NCBI GenBank assembly: GCA_963210315.1
Contig: OY723279.1
Location: 992,001-1,056,000, forward strand
Reading direction: 5' to 3'
From: Rhynchopus euleeides
Taxonomy: Eukaryota; Euglenozoa; Diplonemea; Diplonemida; Diplonemidae
DNA: 64,000 nt
Below the pieces are notes generated by a model. It saw only the letters and a list, made by a program, of their open reading frames with translations, was not told where the DNA came from and searched no databases. Each line of letters begins with the position of its first letter. The stretch's first letter is position 1. This document shows positions 8,529 to 18,100 of the stretch, piece after piece. The translations under genes were made by a program, and so were the position numbers.

Positions 8529-11500
8529 ACCTGCTCGGGTGGGAGGTGCGGTCGCGCATGGAGGTGTCGCTGCAGCGCGTGTTGGTGGACGTGGAGACGG
8601 ACCCGCTGACGCTGTCGGTTGGGGAGCTGCGTGTGCTGGAGCTGAGCGAGTGCCGCTTCTACATGCTGCTGGAGGCACTGCCTGCGGCCAAGGCGGAGGT
8701 GGACATCCGCGGGGCTGTGTCGGTGCCGCTTCTGGGCGCGTCGGGGCGGCTGGACGTGTCGCTCGAGGGGGGCGAGTTCCACCTGCATGGGGAGCTGTCG
8801 GTGCTGTGGGGCGTGTGGACCCCCACGGTGGAGGCGTCGTGGGGGTCGGTCGGCATGGCGGGGCAGCAGCGCTTCCGCATGGCACTGTCGGACATCGGGA
8901 TGGCGCTGGTGCGGCTACGGCAGATCGAGTTCGTGGTGGAGGCGGGGCCACAGCGCCAGGCTGCGCGCCTGCGTGTGACCATCTCGGTGCTGGCCATCGC
9001 GGACCTGGCGGCGGAGGTCACGTTTGCACGCGAGCAGGGCACCACGCAGCTGGGCTTTGCCGTGACTGCTGACCTGCGTTGGGCGTCGGTGACTGTGCAG
9101 GGCAGCGGGACCATCCCTGCGGCAGAGCTCGGCGGCCCCGGAGCCACGGAGTGGGAGCTGGAGGTGTCTGCGGCGTTCGACGGGGAGCAGCTTCTGGCGG
9201 ACGTGTCGGCCGCGCTGGACGCCGTTGCCGAGGTGGCACGCGAGGTGTGGGAGGCGGTGTCCGAGGCGGCCAAGCAGCTGTGGGACGACGTGTCGCGTGC
9301 GGTGGCTGGGCTGATCGACGACATCGGGGCGTTCTTCGACCAGATCAAGGAGAGCCGGTTCGTGCGGATGCTGGCGGCCGGGGCGAAGCTGGTGGCTGGG
9401 CAGGTGGTCGACTTCTTCACTGACATGGGGGAGAGCGTGAAGAACCTGTTCGTGCGCGAGGCGCTGCAGGAGCGCGTGGTGCAGCGGCAGCCGCGCCGCA
9501 ACGAGTACGGCTGCGACATGATGCGGGAGGAGTGGACGGTGCGGCGGTGCGGGCGCCTGTTCGGGCTCATCTGCAACAACGTACGCGAGAGCACGGAGTA
9601 CGCGGACAGGCGGTGCATGCGGCGGCACGCCATCGGGCTGGTGCTGGGGCACGCGGACGCAGAGGCTGCAAAGGTGAAGGAGACGGCGGAGCGGGCCTCG
9701 CGCGATGCGAACCCCGGGTACGAGCGTGTCCTGCGGCGGGAGGTGGCGCTGCCGAAGCCGCAGCTTGAGGCGCTGCGCCACACGGTGCCCCGCGGGTCGC
9801 ACGACGCGGTCAAGCGGGGTGCAGCCGTGCAGGCGAAGGTGCGCGCTCTGGGCGGGCGCGGGGAGCCCCCGCTGCAGGACCGTGCGACGCCTGCGGGTGG
9901 GGCTGCTGCGGACATCGACTTCTCGTCTCAGCAGGCCTTCGAGGCAACTGCCGGTGCTGCGCGCACGCAGCTCGTGGGTGCGGTGCGCGACACGATGATG
10001 TCACGGCAGGAGGGCCTGTCGCAGGAGGTGCGTGCAGAGGCTGGTCACGCCCGCTACACACGCCCAAGAGTGCAGGCACCGCGCCAGGGTGCCACCGTGC
10101 AGTGCGGTCTGCGCAGCTTCGCGGATCTCCGCCCGCAGCTGGCGCACGTCGACAGTCGGTGCGCGGCAGGGGCGTCTGTGCTGCTGACGGACGAGGACGA
10201 CGTGGAGGCGCCGCCCGGCACACACGAGTGCGGCGCAGAGTTCCTGCGCCTGGAGTGGACTGCAGCAGACGGGTGCAAGCAGCGCAGCGACCCGGTGGTG
10301 CAGGTGGTCAAGGTGCTGCCCTCCGTCCGCTTCACCTCCGTGCCGGACGCAGCTCTGCGCACCACATCGCAGCAGTTCTCTGGGGCGCACCTGGGGTCGC
10401 CTGTGTGGGACTTCGAGTGCGAGATGTCGTCGCATGTGGACTACACCGACAGCACCCCTGCCATGCAGCACACGTGTGGGGAGTGGCGCATCGACCGCGT
10501 GTGGACGGTGGCCATCGAGCTGTCGGGGTCACGCGCAGCACTCCGTGGCACAGCCTGCGCCCCGCTGCCCGACTTCTCCCACCTGCAGGTGGTCACCGTG
10601 CGTGCCGCCCGCACCCCGAGCACATCCGAGTGCAATGCGCGTGACCAGTGCCGCCGCAAGCACACGCGCCCGGAAGAGTACACCAGATGCCTGCGTGCCG
10701 CTGGCCTGCCCTCCGATGCGGAGTGGCTCTACAGGGAGGTGCGCCACCACTGCCGCGGTGCTGTCATCGGCAGTGCTGGGCAGTCGCACAACGAGTACAA
10801 GGCTTGCCTGCGGGAGCGCAACACCCCGCTCGACGCGGCTTGGTGGGATACCGAGGTGCGCCGTCACTGCCGCTGGTCCGTCTCGATGATTGGCGGTGCC
10901 GGTGCTTCGCACAATGAGTACCGCAAATGCCTCTCGGTCCGCGGACTGTCGGTGGACCGCAGCTACTTCGAGCCGCTGGCCCTGGCACACTGCCGCAAGG
11001 CTGTCATCGGCAGTCCTGGTCAGTCACACAACGAGTACAAGAAGTGCCTGAAAGACAGGGGGCTGGTGCTGGACCAGGCGTGGTGGGACACGGAGGTTCG
11101 CCGTCACTGCCGCTGGTCCGTCTCGATGGTCGGTGGTGCCGGTGCCTCGCACAATGAGTACCGCAAATGCCTCTCGGAGCGCGGACTGTCGGTGGACCGC
11201 AGCTACTTCGAGCCACTGGCCCTGGCACACTGCCGCAAGGCTGTCATCGGCAGTCCCGGACAGTCACACAACGAGTACAAGAAGTGCCTGAAAGACAGGG
11301 GGCTGGTGCTGGACCAGTCGTGGTGGCGGGGTGAAGTGCGTCGCCACTGCCGCTGGTCCGTCTCGATGATTGGCGGTGCCGGTGCTTCGCACAATGAGTA
11401 CCGCAAATGCCTCTCGGCCCGTGGTGTGTCCCTTGACCGCAGCTACTTCAACCCCCTCGCCCGCGCACACTGCCGCAAGGCTGTCATCGGCAGCCCTGGT

Positions 11501-12022
11501 CAGTCACACAACGAGTACAAGAAGTGCCTGAAAGACAGGGGGCTGGTGCTGGACCAGTCGTGGTGGCGGGGTGAAGTGCGCCGTCACTGCCGCTGGTCCG
11601 TCTCGATGATTGGCGGTGCCGGTGCTTCGCACAACGAGTACCGCAAATGCCTCTCGGCCCGTGGTGTGTCCCTTGACCGTCGTTACTTCGACCCACTCGC
11701 CCGCGCACACTGCCGCAGGGCCGTCATCGGCAGCCCTGGGGAATCTCACAACGAATACAAACGTTGCCTCCGTGACCGTGGCGTGTCACTTGACCGATCG
11801 TGGTGGCACAGGGAGGTGCGCCGCCACTGCCGCGGTGCTGTCATCGGCAGTGCTGGGGAGTCACACAACGAATACAAGGCCTGCCTGCGCCACCGCGGTG
11901 TTCCCCTCGACAAGACGTGGTGGTGCAAGCACGAGGACCCCCGCCACTGCAACGGCGTCTGGTGCTTCCCCTTCGGCGGCAACGGGTGCAAGCCCAAGTG
12001 CCGGAGGGACCGCGGGTGCTGA
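8525..12022 (+). CDS. large secreted or surface protein, C-terminal part (shifted frame) with Cys repeats
   Basis: This frame has no ATG of its own before 8558 and picks up where the upstream frame stops, so it reads as the same protein after a -1 type shift. It starts with more beta-rich sequence, then a helical amphipathic stretch (VAREVWEAVSEAAKQLWDDV, around nt 9235-9300). Next comes a mixed region with scattered cysteines. The last third is eleven repeats of 40 residues around SHNEYKKCL and a partner HCR motif, two cysteines per repeat. The C-terminus is Cys-rich and basic (KPKCRRDRGC). Even repeat spacing and paired cysteines suggest a disulfide-stabilised extracellular stalk or binding array. 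I do not recognise the family. Confidence 0.65.
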   Translation: MNLLGWEVRSRMEVSLQRVLVDVETDPLTLSVGELRVLELSECRFYMLLEALPAAKAEVDIRGAVSVPLLGASGRLDVSLEGGEFHLHGELSVLWGVWTPTVEASWGSVGMAGQQRFRMALSDIGMALVRLRQIEFVVEAGPQRQAARLRVTISVLAIADLAAEVTFAREQGTTQLGFAVTADLRWASVTVQGSGTIPAAELGGPGATEWELEVSAAFDGEQLLADVSAALDAVAEVAREVWEAVSEAAKQLWDDVSRAVAGLIDDIGAFFDQIKESRFVRMLAAGAKLVAGQVVDFFTDMGESVKNLFVREALQERVVQRQPRRNEYGCDMMREEWTVRRCGRLFGLICNNVRESTEYADRRCMRRHAIGLVLGHADAEAAKVKETAERASRDANPGYERVLRREVALPKPQLEALRHTVPRGSHDAVKRGAAVQAKVRALGGRGEPPLQDRATPAGGAAADIDFSSQQAFEATAGAARTQLVGAVRDTMMSRQEGLSQEVRAEAGHARYTRPRVQAPRQGATVQCGLRSFADLRPQLAHVDSRCAAGASVLLTDEDDVEAPPGTHECGAEFLRLEWTAADGCKQRSDPVVQVVKVLPSVRFTSVPDAALRTTSQQFSGAHLGSPVWDFECEMSSHVDYTDSTPAMQHTCGEWRIDRVWTVAIELSGSRAALRGTACAPLPDFSHLQVVTVRAARTPSTSECNARDQCRRKHTRPEEYTRCLRAAGLPSDAEWLYREVRHHCRGAVIGSAGQSHNEYKACLRERNTPLDAAWWDTEVRRHCRWSVSMIGGAGASHNEYRKCLSVRGLSVDRSYFEPLALAHCRKAVIGSPGQSHNEYKKCLKDRGLVLDQAWWDTEVRRHCRWSVSMVGGAGASHNEYRKCLSERGLSVDRSYFEPLALAHCRKAVIGSPGQSHNEYKKCLKDRGLVLDQSWWRGEVRRHCRWSVSMIGGAGASHNEYRKCLSARGVSLDRSYFNPLARAHCRKAVIGSPGQSHNEYKKCLKDRGLVLDQSWWRGEVRRHCRWSVSMIGGAGASHNEYRKCLSARGVSLDRRYFDPLARAHCRRAVIGSPGESHNEYKRCLRDRGVSLDRSWWHREVRRHCRGAVIGSAGESHNEYKACLRHRGVPLDKTWWCKHEDPRHCNGVWCFPFGGNGCKPKCRRDRGC
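10640..11960 (+). repeat. eleven coding repeats of 120 bp in a 240-bp higher-order array
   Basis: Each 120-bp unit encodes one (S)HNEYxxCL...HC repeat. Two unit types alternate: one with GGAGASHNEYRKCLS and YFxPLAxAHCRKAVIGS, the other with SPGQSHNEYKKCL, WW and RRHCRWSVSM. Together they form a 240-bp period that repeats almost unchanged at 10861, 11101, 11341 and 11581. The central copies are nearly identical, while the first two and last two units are diverged, as expected when arrays are homogenised by unequal exchange. Confidence 0.9.
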
Positions 12023-12071
12023 CCCCAGTGCTCCTCTGCCTTATGACTGTGATGCCCATCCCACTCTCCGG

Positions 12072-12187
12072 ACCCCCACCCCACCCCACCCCACCCCACC
12101 CCACCCCACCCCACCCCACCCCACCCCACCCCACCCCACCCCACCCCACCCCACCCCACCCCACCCCACCCCACCCCACCCCACCCC
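12072..12187. repeat. (CCCCA)n pentanucleotide satellite
   Basis: About 23 uninterrupted CCCCA units begin about 50 bp after the stop codon of the upstream gene. The minus strand reads (TGGGG)n and could form G-quadruplexes. Confidence 0.95.
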
Positions 12188-12984
12188 TGCCTTTGCCTTC
12201 ACTCTCGACTCTCGAAACCCCCACCCTCCCTATCATTGGTCAGAGGCCCAGCGGTGATGTCAGCCTGCCCTTGCGCTCAGCAGTGCCATCCATTGTCACG
12301 ATCTGCTGTTCAGCAGGGCCAGGCTATCCCATTGTGTGCCGGTATATTCGACCTCTGAAGCCTCCCACTCCCCTGAGAGCTTCACTGCTGCCCCCACCCT
12401 CCTCACCCCCCACCTCTTCCTCTATAAACAGTGTCAGTTCCCCACCCCCCCCCCCTCCAATAGAATGAAGATACTTTGATCAGAAAGGATTTGCCGGGGT
12501 TCTCTTGTTTTGTTTGAGCACCCTTCTGGTCACCTGCACGTTGGTGCGTGGAGTGTCGGTAGAGGAGGGTGAACAAAACACTGTTCCGACCTGATGCTAA
12601 TTCGGGGGTGGTGATGCGGGGGTGGAGGGGGGTGTGACAGTTGTTGACCCTCCTGCGCCGACGGCATTATTTTATTATGGCATCTTTTGCGTTTTTTTTT
12701 CATTCGTGGTTCTTCTTTTGCTATTCCCTCGTAGCGTGTTGTGTCAGGAAATCGTTATTCTTTTGTTGTTTGGTGAGAGGTTCCCTATACCTTTCACACA
12801 CATAGCCTCCGCGCGGAAGGTGTCATCCAGCCCTGCCAAACGTGCTCTACACACCACCCCCTTCATCAGTCAAGTGGGTTTGCAAGTGTGGAAGCGTTAG
12901 CGTATCAAACGAAGTATCAAGCAGTGGAGGAAGAGCGGCAGAGCTGAAGTGACACTTTGCCGCTTTTGTTCCTCCCCCACCCCC
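12188..12984. other. gene-free stretch
   Basis: Pyrimidine-rich runs, poly-C near 12440-12460 and a TCTATAAA sequence near 12419 are visible. A frame at 12622-12900 encodes a short hydrophobic stretch but has no family resemblance and lies in T-rich sequence. I see no gene. Confidence 0.5.
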
Positions 12985-13764
12985 CAGCGCTCAAAAAAAT
13001 GGGCAATTTCCTGATTTTCAATTGGGCAATTCGAGGGGAACGCATCCCAAAAAAATGAAAAATAGGGGGGTACGCCCCCTCCTCTGACAGGCCTCCCAAA
13101 ATAAAAACCACCCCTGGTCAGCTCTGGAGCGGGCGCGCTTCGCGCGCCCGCTGACGTCACCCTGGCAGGTATCCGGGCCTGCGTGACGCTGCAGTGCCAC
13201 ACCACACTCTCAGCCCGACTTCCCGATTTATTTCCAGATTCTTTTACTTGCCAGTCTCGCATTGAATGAGTTCCCTCCCGGTTCCTCCGTCAGAGATCAG
13301 TGCTCGGACCCAGCCTCGGGTGCCGGAGGATGGATCAAAAAATGCGTTTCAGGACCATGCCACAATCCCGTGCACGCAATGACTTGTTTGCAACAGTTAC
13401 ATGCCATAGGGGGGGTCTGGGGGGCGGAGCCCCCCAGCCGCCGGAGGCCACGGTAGTGAACATCTGTTCCTTGCAGCTCGCCAATGCATCACCGCATCCC
13501 GACACGCGAGGTACTCTTCCAGCGATGCGTCGGGCTGAGACCTACTCTTCGAAGTGAAATTCTTAACATACAGGGACAGCGTCTCCTTGGGGATACCAGC
13601 ATCAGCCCTACCAAGCGACCAGGACCCCTCAAAAATTGGCCAGAAAAAATCGGAGGAAAAAAAAGGCCAATTTTCAAGGCCAATCCAAGATTGGCCTTCC
13701 ATTTCAAAAAAAATAAAAAAGCCCAGTCCAGAATTGCCCTAATTGCCCATTTTTTTGGCCGCTG
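12985..13764. mobile_element. non-autonomous hAT-like element, 780 bp
   Basis: The left end reads CAGCGCTCAAAAAAATGGG followed by CAATT. The complement of the right end reads CAGCGGCCAAAAAAATGGG followed by CAATT, giving 22 of 24 matching positions. Both ends are flanked by CCACCCCC (12977-12984 and 13765-13772), an 8-bp duplication as made by hAT transposases, although the C-rich surroundings weaken that point. There is no transposase. Inside are a perfect GC hairpin at 13128-13152 (11-bp arms, TTC loop) and a copy of the dispersed GGGGTCTGGGGGGCGGAG module. Confidence 0.65.
13408..13473 (+). repeat. dispersed palindromic GC module, copy A
   Basis: The module starts GGGGGGTCTGGGGGGCGG, contains the palindrome GGGGGGCGGAGCCCCCC, and ends with ACGGTAGTGAACATCTG and TTCCTTG. 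It is shared almost base for base with 30952-31015 (same strand) and 31465-31525 (opposite strand). It lies inside the 780-bp hAT-like element. Confidence 0.85.
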
Positions 13765-14280
13765 CCACCCCCACCCCCACCCCCGAACCACCCACCACCC
13801 CGGGAGGGAGCTGTGCATCACACATCTCCCGTCACACCCTGCCACCCACCCGCCCCCTCCCACAGCTGGGCGGCAGTTTGTGTCGGTGTAAGCATGCACA
13901 CCCCATCCCCTCCCCTTTTGTTTGTTCACCCCCCCCCCCTCTCTCTTTCGCCATCACACCGATACAGCAGGCAGGCATCGCTACCACCTGCTGCCTCCTC
14001 CCTTCCCTACCTCTCACCCACCCCCACCATCAGCATCAGATGGCGTCAGAAGTAAACCACACATCAAGAGCAGAGCGCTTGGTGCGATCTACTGCACACA
14101 CCTCATCACAAAATGCACGAGTGCCTGTGTCTTTGTGTGTGTGGCAGTGGAGGCCATATACCATGATCATGGCTTGCTCAACACTATCATACAAAGGCTG
14201 CCGTGTGTGTTGGTGGTGGTCACGTTTCAAGCGGGTGGACCCTGTGCGGAGCATAGCCCACCCCTGTGTGTATGCCTGTG
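13765..14280. other. C-rich flank before the tandem array
   Basis: Runs of CCCCCA and CCACC open this stretch, followed by pyrimidine-rich sequence to about 14035. No gene is seen. The part up to about 14280 precedes the first array unit and has no copy elsewhere in the window that I can find, so it is probably original flanking DNA. Confidence 0.45.
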
Positions 14281-15181
14281 CAGAGGCAGCACCTGCAGAG
14301 CGGGTGAAGGGATGCCCTCTCCCTCCCCCTCTCAAGTGTGCTGCACACCTCCCGCTGGACATGCCGCTCCTTGGTTGGGGTGGCAGTGGTGGTGGCGGCT
14401 GTGGTTGCCTCACCCTCCTCCAGCCTCTGCTTGGGGGTTAGGTTCTCTCGGGGTGCCCTAGGTAGGGGGGGAATGTGCGGCTTGATGTGCCGCAAACTTT
14501 GCCTTGCCGCACCTCTCCCATTTGCTTTCCTGTCTAGTGTGCGTGCAATGACCCCTTCGTCCACACCAGCTTCATGTGATGGCTGCTTCGGCCGGACATC
14601 CGCCTGGTGCCGTACGGCACAAGCCTAGCTTGGGACTGTCGGCGCCAAATGCTACAGCTTCACGTGTGTGTGTTGCGGTGGGCGGGGGAGGGGGTGTGGG
14701 TGTGGGTGTGCTATCATCATATGCATCGTCTCAGTCGAAGCGCGGCAGCAGCCACAGAGGCCGTGCCTTTCTCCCAAGTCACATCCCACCACAGCTCTGT
14801 CTGTTCCTTCCTTCTTGAATGCAATTCAAATCCAGACGGGACCACCCCTCTCCCGTTTGCGATGCATCGTATCCGCCCATCCGACATCGCAGTCAGCTGA
14901 GATGACACAAGTCTGAGGCTCTTTGAAGCCCCTGCCGCCGCCCCACACCCCCCTCCCCTCCCCATCCTCGGGTTTTCCATTCTGTTTGTGCTCGGCTCGC
15001 TGCAGTCGTGTGATCTCCGGCGTCTTCTTGTGCAATCTGTTACGGTCTGCGTCTGTTTGAGACATACACAACTGCAGGCAGCGCACGACACATTGCAGAT
15101 TACAACTACACAACTGCACAACTGCACACAAGCGGGACGAAGGAGGGTGTGTGGAGAACACATCACAAGTCGGTGGGCGGG
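14281..15181 (+). promoter_or_regulatory. conserved 5' flank of the NLR-like genes
   Basis: No reading frame is convincing. The last 450 bp are repeated almost unchanged before copies 2, 3 and 4 (ending at 23498, 39575 and 47713). They include TATCATCATATGCATCGTC, the stretch CCTTTCTCCCAAGTCACATC and a final CACAACTGCAGGCAGCG about 110 bp before the ATG. This retention makes it the likely promoter/5' UTR region, and the CTGCAG near its end is a candidate splice acceptor. Exact signals cannot be placed from sequence alone. Confidence 0.4.
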
Positions 15182-18100
15182 ATGGGAGCGAGTGCGAGTG
15201 TGCAGGAGCACGGGCGGGCATGGTGGGACAGTACACGCGCTGTGAAGGAGGCACTGGAGGGCGGGACGTGGCGGCAGCTGCTGGTGCAGCACAAGGCGGA
15301 CGTGAACGCGGCGGATCCACACAGCGGGCGGACGCTGCTGCACGAGGTGTTGCAGCCAGGGTGCAGGGGGCTTCCCGCTGCTGCCGAATCAGTCAAGTTT
15401 CTGGTGGAGTGCGGGGCAGCCAGTGTTCCGGACGGCGAGGGGCGCACACCGGTATGGTACGCGCTGCAGCACCGTGACGAAGGCACACGCACTGCCCTGC
15501 TGGCGGCACTCGGCGAGCACGTGGGGAAGATGCAGACGGAGGTGGCCAGCAGACTGCGGCGCTTCATCACAGACGAGTGGCCAGCCTTGAGTGCACGTGC
15601 TGAAGCTGCTGTTGCATCCCACACTGCATCGGAGGCACCGCTGCAGTCGCAGTCGCAGGCTCAGCCGGTGCCACAGGAGCTCCAAACACAGAAACCCGAC
15701 GGCAAGGACAGGACGAGCGAGCGTCTGCTGAACCACGTGGACGGGCGGAAGATCTGCTTCACACGAAACGACGCGACATGCGAGACACCGCTGCTGGAGT
15801 GGCTGGTGCAGCTGCTGGGGGTTCAGCCGGATCTCGGGTACCGCGCAAAGCACGTCGACAGCATGCTGCTGGGGCTGCGGTTTGTTGTGCAGCGGGTGCT
15901 GCGGGATGTGGAGAAGCCGTCACACGAGATCGAGGACTGGATGGCGGTGGGCGACTGGTTCGAGCATCTGTGCGCAGGCTACCTCTTCACCTGCGACTGC
16001 GTGGACTACAAGATTGACGATGCGACGTGCGATATTCTGTGCAACGAAGACGGTGCACCCATCGTCACGAAGGAACAGTACCACGAAGACTTCAGCGACC
16101 CGGCTGTGCTGCAGAACCACGGGGCGGAGTACGTGCGGCCGGCACTGTACTTCGGGATGAACCAGGCGATGCGGACTATTGGGCTGTCGGAGGGGGCGCG
16201 GCAGTCTGCGGCACGCAGCGTGTTCGAGCTTGAGCAGGCACCGCCACAGCTGCATGTGATCGAAACATTCCAGCCGCTGATGACGAAGCTGACGCGGCTG
16301 ATCCGGAGCCGGCGGCCGAACCTGACCACGGTGTTCCGCGGAATCGACCGGAACGTGTCGGCGCAGTACAAGGTGGGGACGTCGGTGGTGTGGAACGCCT
16401 TCACGTCGACGACGCAGGAGCAGGATGTGGCGAAGAGCTTCCTGTACGGGAAGGCGGGGACGTTCTTTGTGATTGTGGCGAAGCAGGGAGCGGCGGAGGT
16501 GGGGTTCGCAAGCGTGTTCCCTCAGGAGTCGGAGCTGCTGTACGACAGCAACATCGACTTCCGGGTGCAGTGGAAGCTGTCCCCGACGCTGCTGCGCATG
16601 GTGGGGCAGCCCTTCGACGTGATTGTGATGCAGGAGGTGGCTGCGCACGGCAACAACAACGACAACGACAACAACAACGGGAATGATGGGACCAGCACTG
16701 AGGCACTGTCGCAGCCTCTGTATTCTGCATCGGACCAGGTTGAGGCGGTGCGGAAGGTGCTGCAGCACACGGCGTTGCTCTTTGCGGAGTTCCTGGAGGG
16801 CTACGTGGAGGGGAGGGTCGGGGACGACACACGTGTGGCGGAGGCGGAGACGAGGATGCTGCTGCACGAGGTGGACGAGTGGCTGGCGGCAGACGGGGAT
16901 GCGGAGGAGGGGGCGGGGAAGAAGAAGGGGGCGAGGGAGACGCGCCGCCACCCGCTGTGCCTGCTCGGGGACGGTGGCACCGGGAAGACGTCTGCGGCGG
17001 TTGCGGTTCTGTGCCACCTGCTGAAGGAGAAGAAGAAGAAGGAGGATGCAGGCGGGGTGGCCGCACAACGAAAGATGCCCGTGTTCCCTGTCTTTGCGGC
17101 GCTCCCGGCGATTGGGGTGGACACCGTCACAACACATGGCGGGATCGACGAGTTCATCCGGAAGTCGTTCGGGCTGGAGGAGGCTGCGTTGGAGCACCTG
17201 AGCAGTGCGTACGACGTTGTGGTGATCCTGGACTCGCTGGACGAGGTGGGGCTGACGCAGGAGCATTTGAGCGGGGCGTGCAAGGCCAGTGGCGGGCAAG
17301 GGGTGCTGCAGCTCCACCCGTGGTGTGCGAAGCAGTGCAGCGTGATCATGACGACGCGTGGCGAGTACCTGAAGAGTGTGAATCACACGCCGTCGCAGGT
17401 GTGTGGGAACGGGACGAGGTCGCTCTACATGCAGCCGTTCACGCAGGCAGACGCGGTGACCTACATCAGCAAGGTGCGTGCGGCACAGGTGGCGAAGGCG
17501 GAGCAGCAGCGGGTGGGCGCAAAGAGCACAGCGGAGGCAGACGCAGACAGAGTCGCAGACGCTGAGGTGGCGGTGCTGTCGCAGCTTCGCAACCCATTCC
17601 TGCTTCACATGGCGTGTTACGCACAGCTCGATCTGTCGGGATCAAGCAGCACACAGGGGCAGCAGATGCTGAGTGATGTGGCGGTGTACGAGGCGTACCT
17701 GCAGAAGCACGTCGAGGTGGAGTTGCGTCAGGCGGCGGCTTCAACAGCACGCGTGGAGGAGGTGCTGCGGGTGGGGGAACTGATTGCGTGCGCGATGCTG
17801 CAGGCACAGACGTGGCAGGGAGTGCTGGGGGAAGAGCGGGGGCGCCTGTTGAAGGAGGACGGGGTGGACCGTGCAGAGGCGGACGAGGCGTTCCGGGTGC
17901 TCCCGTTCCGTGTGGAGAGCTTCGAGGACGACAGCAGCGCGTTTACATTCCGTCACAAGACGCTTGGGGAGTTCCTTGTGGCGCGGCGCCTGGCACGCGA
18001 GGGCGGTGTGGCTGACACGCTTCGTTCCAAAGTGCGCAGGCCCTTCAGCCAGGATGCCCCGAACGTGGTGCAGTACTTTGCGGACACAGTGCTCGCACGT

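Noticed and set aside
8480-8560. Programmed -1 frameshifting in the secreted-protein gene
   Set aside because: No X-XXY-YYZ slippery heptamer or obvious downstream fold is visible, so recoding is not supported over an indel or intron.
4410-8951. Long minus-strand reading frames (650 and 678 codons) opposite the secreted-protein gene
   Set aside because: They are shadows created by GC-rich codon bias on the + strand. Their translations are Arg/Pro/His-rich, without domain-like sequence or a plausible start.
10640-11960. 240-bp repeats as a satellite
   Set aside because: They keep a single open frame with conserved cysteines, so they are protein repeats rather than satellite DNA.
12072-12187. 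(CCCCA)n as telomeric DNA
   Set aside because: It is internal, follows a gene directly, and is flanked by unrelated sequence on both sides.
12622-12900. Hydrophobic 92-codon frame as a small membrane protein
   Set aside because: It lies in T-rich non-coding-like sequence, lacks a conserved partner, and its composition explains the hydrophobicity.
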